From positions 1-5,455 of the forward strand of contig JAUYJQ010000063.1 of assembly GCA_030699295.1 (NCBI GenBank): 5,455 nt of DNA, in the 5' to 3' direction. The notes beneath the pieces were generated by a model, which did no database searches, had not been told where the DNA came from, and saw only the letters and a list, made by a program, of their open reading frames with translations. This stretch comes from Candidatus Beckwithbacteria bacterium. Lineage in GTDB: Bacteria > Patescibacteriota > Microgenomatia > UBA1400 > CG1-02-47-37. Numbering within the stretch: the stretch's first letter is position 1; every line of letters starts with the position of its first letter. The position numbers were made by a program, and so were the translations under genes. Below, in pieces: positions 5,074 to 5,455 of the stretch.

Positions 5074-5455
5074 TTACTCGACAGTTTCTTCGATTAATGT
5101 AATGGTGTCATTCCCCGACGAGCCTGCCACGTCTGGTGTCACAGACGTGGCAAACTGCCAACTGCTGACCAAGTCTTCATGGGTGCGGTCCCAAAAGCCG
5201 TCATCAGCCGGGCTCAAGACTTCATAAATAATTCCGTCTGAAAGAGCCACCGTCATCATCATTTCCGGCGCTCCGTACTGTAAGTGTAAAGCCGGCAGGT
5301 CAGCTAGAGTGGTTTGGTCGATTTTTCGCACAGAATTTTGCAGGTTAAAACTTTTTTGCCAGTCGATTAAGCTGGTAATTTGGCTGTCGCTGACCCTGAC
5401 GGTTAATCTTTTAGCGTCACTGCCAAAGAGCTCCAGCGAGGAATAGATATTGGGG
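5074..5455 (-). CDS. Unrecognised protein, 5' end cut by window
   Basis: The frame ending at TAA 5076-5074 is open to the right edge, giving 126 visible residues. A GTG at 5331-5329 could mimic a start, but the frame continues upstream without a stop for a further 41 codons, so the true start lies outside the window. The visible part is mixed alpha/beta in appearance, with stretches such as IYSSLELFG, LIDWQKSFNL, APEMMMTVAL and FWDRTHEDLVSSWQF. No membrane helix is visible in this part. The run from SDGIIYEV to a closing W/F motif (SSWQF) faintly recalls small extracytoplasmic PsbP-like lipoproteins, but this is only an impression. The last 25 residues after SSWQF are low in hydrophobics and rich in T, S, D and E, and are encoded by a palindrome plus flanking repeat, so they look like a later addition. 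It ends three bases before the AAA+ gene and should share its transcript. Confidence 0.75.
   Translation of the reverse strand, partial: PNIYSSLELFGSDAKRLTVRVSDSQITSLIDWQKSFNLQNSVRKIDQTTLADLPALHLQYGAPEMMMTVALSDGIIYEVLSPADDGFWDRTHEDLVSSWQFATSVTPDVAGSSGNDTITLIEETVE
5103..5141. repeat. 8-bp direct repeat TGGTGTCA flanking one palindrome arm
   Basis: TGGTGTCA occurs at 5103-5110 and again at 5134-5141, where it overlaps the end of the left palindrome arm and forms the loop. The copies are 31 bases apart. Together with the palindrome this suggests a compact repeat unit of about 50 bases (roughly 5103-5152). Eight bases alone could be chance. Confidence 0.45.
5125..5152. repeat. Perfect 11-bp inverted repeat inside a coding region
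   Basis: On the plus strand the arm TGCCACGTCTG (5125-5135) is followed by the loop GTGTCA and the exactly complementary arm CAGACGTGGCA (5142-5152). The hairpin sits within the last 27 codons of the partial gene and encodes roughly the residues ATSVTPDVA just after SSWQF. It is not followed by a T-run on the minus strand and lies before the stop codon, so it is not a normal terminator. It could be a dispersed palindromic element inserted into the gene, or an mRNA hairpin that affects 3' end stability. Confidence 0.85.

Noticed and set aside
5125..5152. Palindrome as a transcription terminator
   Set aside because: It lies inside the coding frame before the stop codon, has no T-run after it on the minus strand, and the next gene begins three bases after the stop.
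5074..5331. A complete 85-residue gene starting at GTG 5331
   Set aside because: The frame stays open upstream to the window edge with plausible protein sequence, so the gene is cut by the edge and the GTG is internal.

Overview
The window is a single, almost gapless run of genes, all on the minus strand. Transcription therefore runs from the right edge (5455) to the left edge (1). It holds four complete genes and two cut by the window edges. In transcription order they are: an unrecognised protein (5' end missing), a membrane-anchored Clp/Hsp100-type double AAA+ ATPase, peptide chain release factor 2 (prfB), a small membrane-anchored protein of unknown function, ftsE, and ftsX (3' end missing). 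Gaps between genes are 3 and 11 bases. Three junctions overlap: two ATGA overlaps and one 11-base overlap. There is no intergenic space for a promoter or terminator, so this looks like an internal slice of one operon. No RNA gene, CRISPR array or insertion sequence is visible.

Organism: the prfB-ftsE-ftsX order is shared with many Gram-positive bacteria. The gene packing, the short proteins and above all the divergent Clp-like ATPase with a hydrophobic N-terminus suggest a member of the Patescibacteria (Candidate Phyla Radiation), possibly Microgenomates-like. This is inference from gene style, not a marker-gene result. UGA ends two of the genes and RF2 is intact, so the code is the standard bacterial one and not the UGA-glycine code of Gracilibacteria/Absconditabacteria.

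Region by region: 5074-5455 is the C-terminal 126 residues of an unrecognised protein whose last ~25 codons contain a perfect 11-bp palindrome. 2755-5070 encodes a 771-residue ATPase with a membrane N-terminus, a relic Clp N-repeat and two AAA+ modules. Its ATPase motifs are kept, but the M-domain, the ClpP-docking loop and both aromatic substrate-pore loops look lost. 1709-2758 is RF2 without the usual programmed frameshift. 1248-1697 is a one-pass membrane protein with a small possibly OB-like outer domain. 571-1251 and 1-581 are the FtsEX ABC-type complex that controls peptidoglycan hydrolases at division.

How they work together: FtsE and FtsX form one complex. The small membrane protein is translationally coupled to ftsE and is a candidate accessory factor. 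prfB is coupled to the ATPase gene. The most unusual item is the Clp-like ATPase, which appears to hydrolyse ATP at the membrane but lacks the parts that canonical Clp proteins use to thread substrates and to hand them to ClpP.
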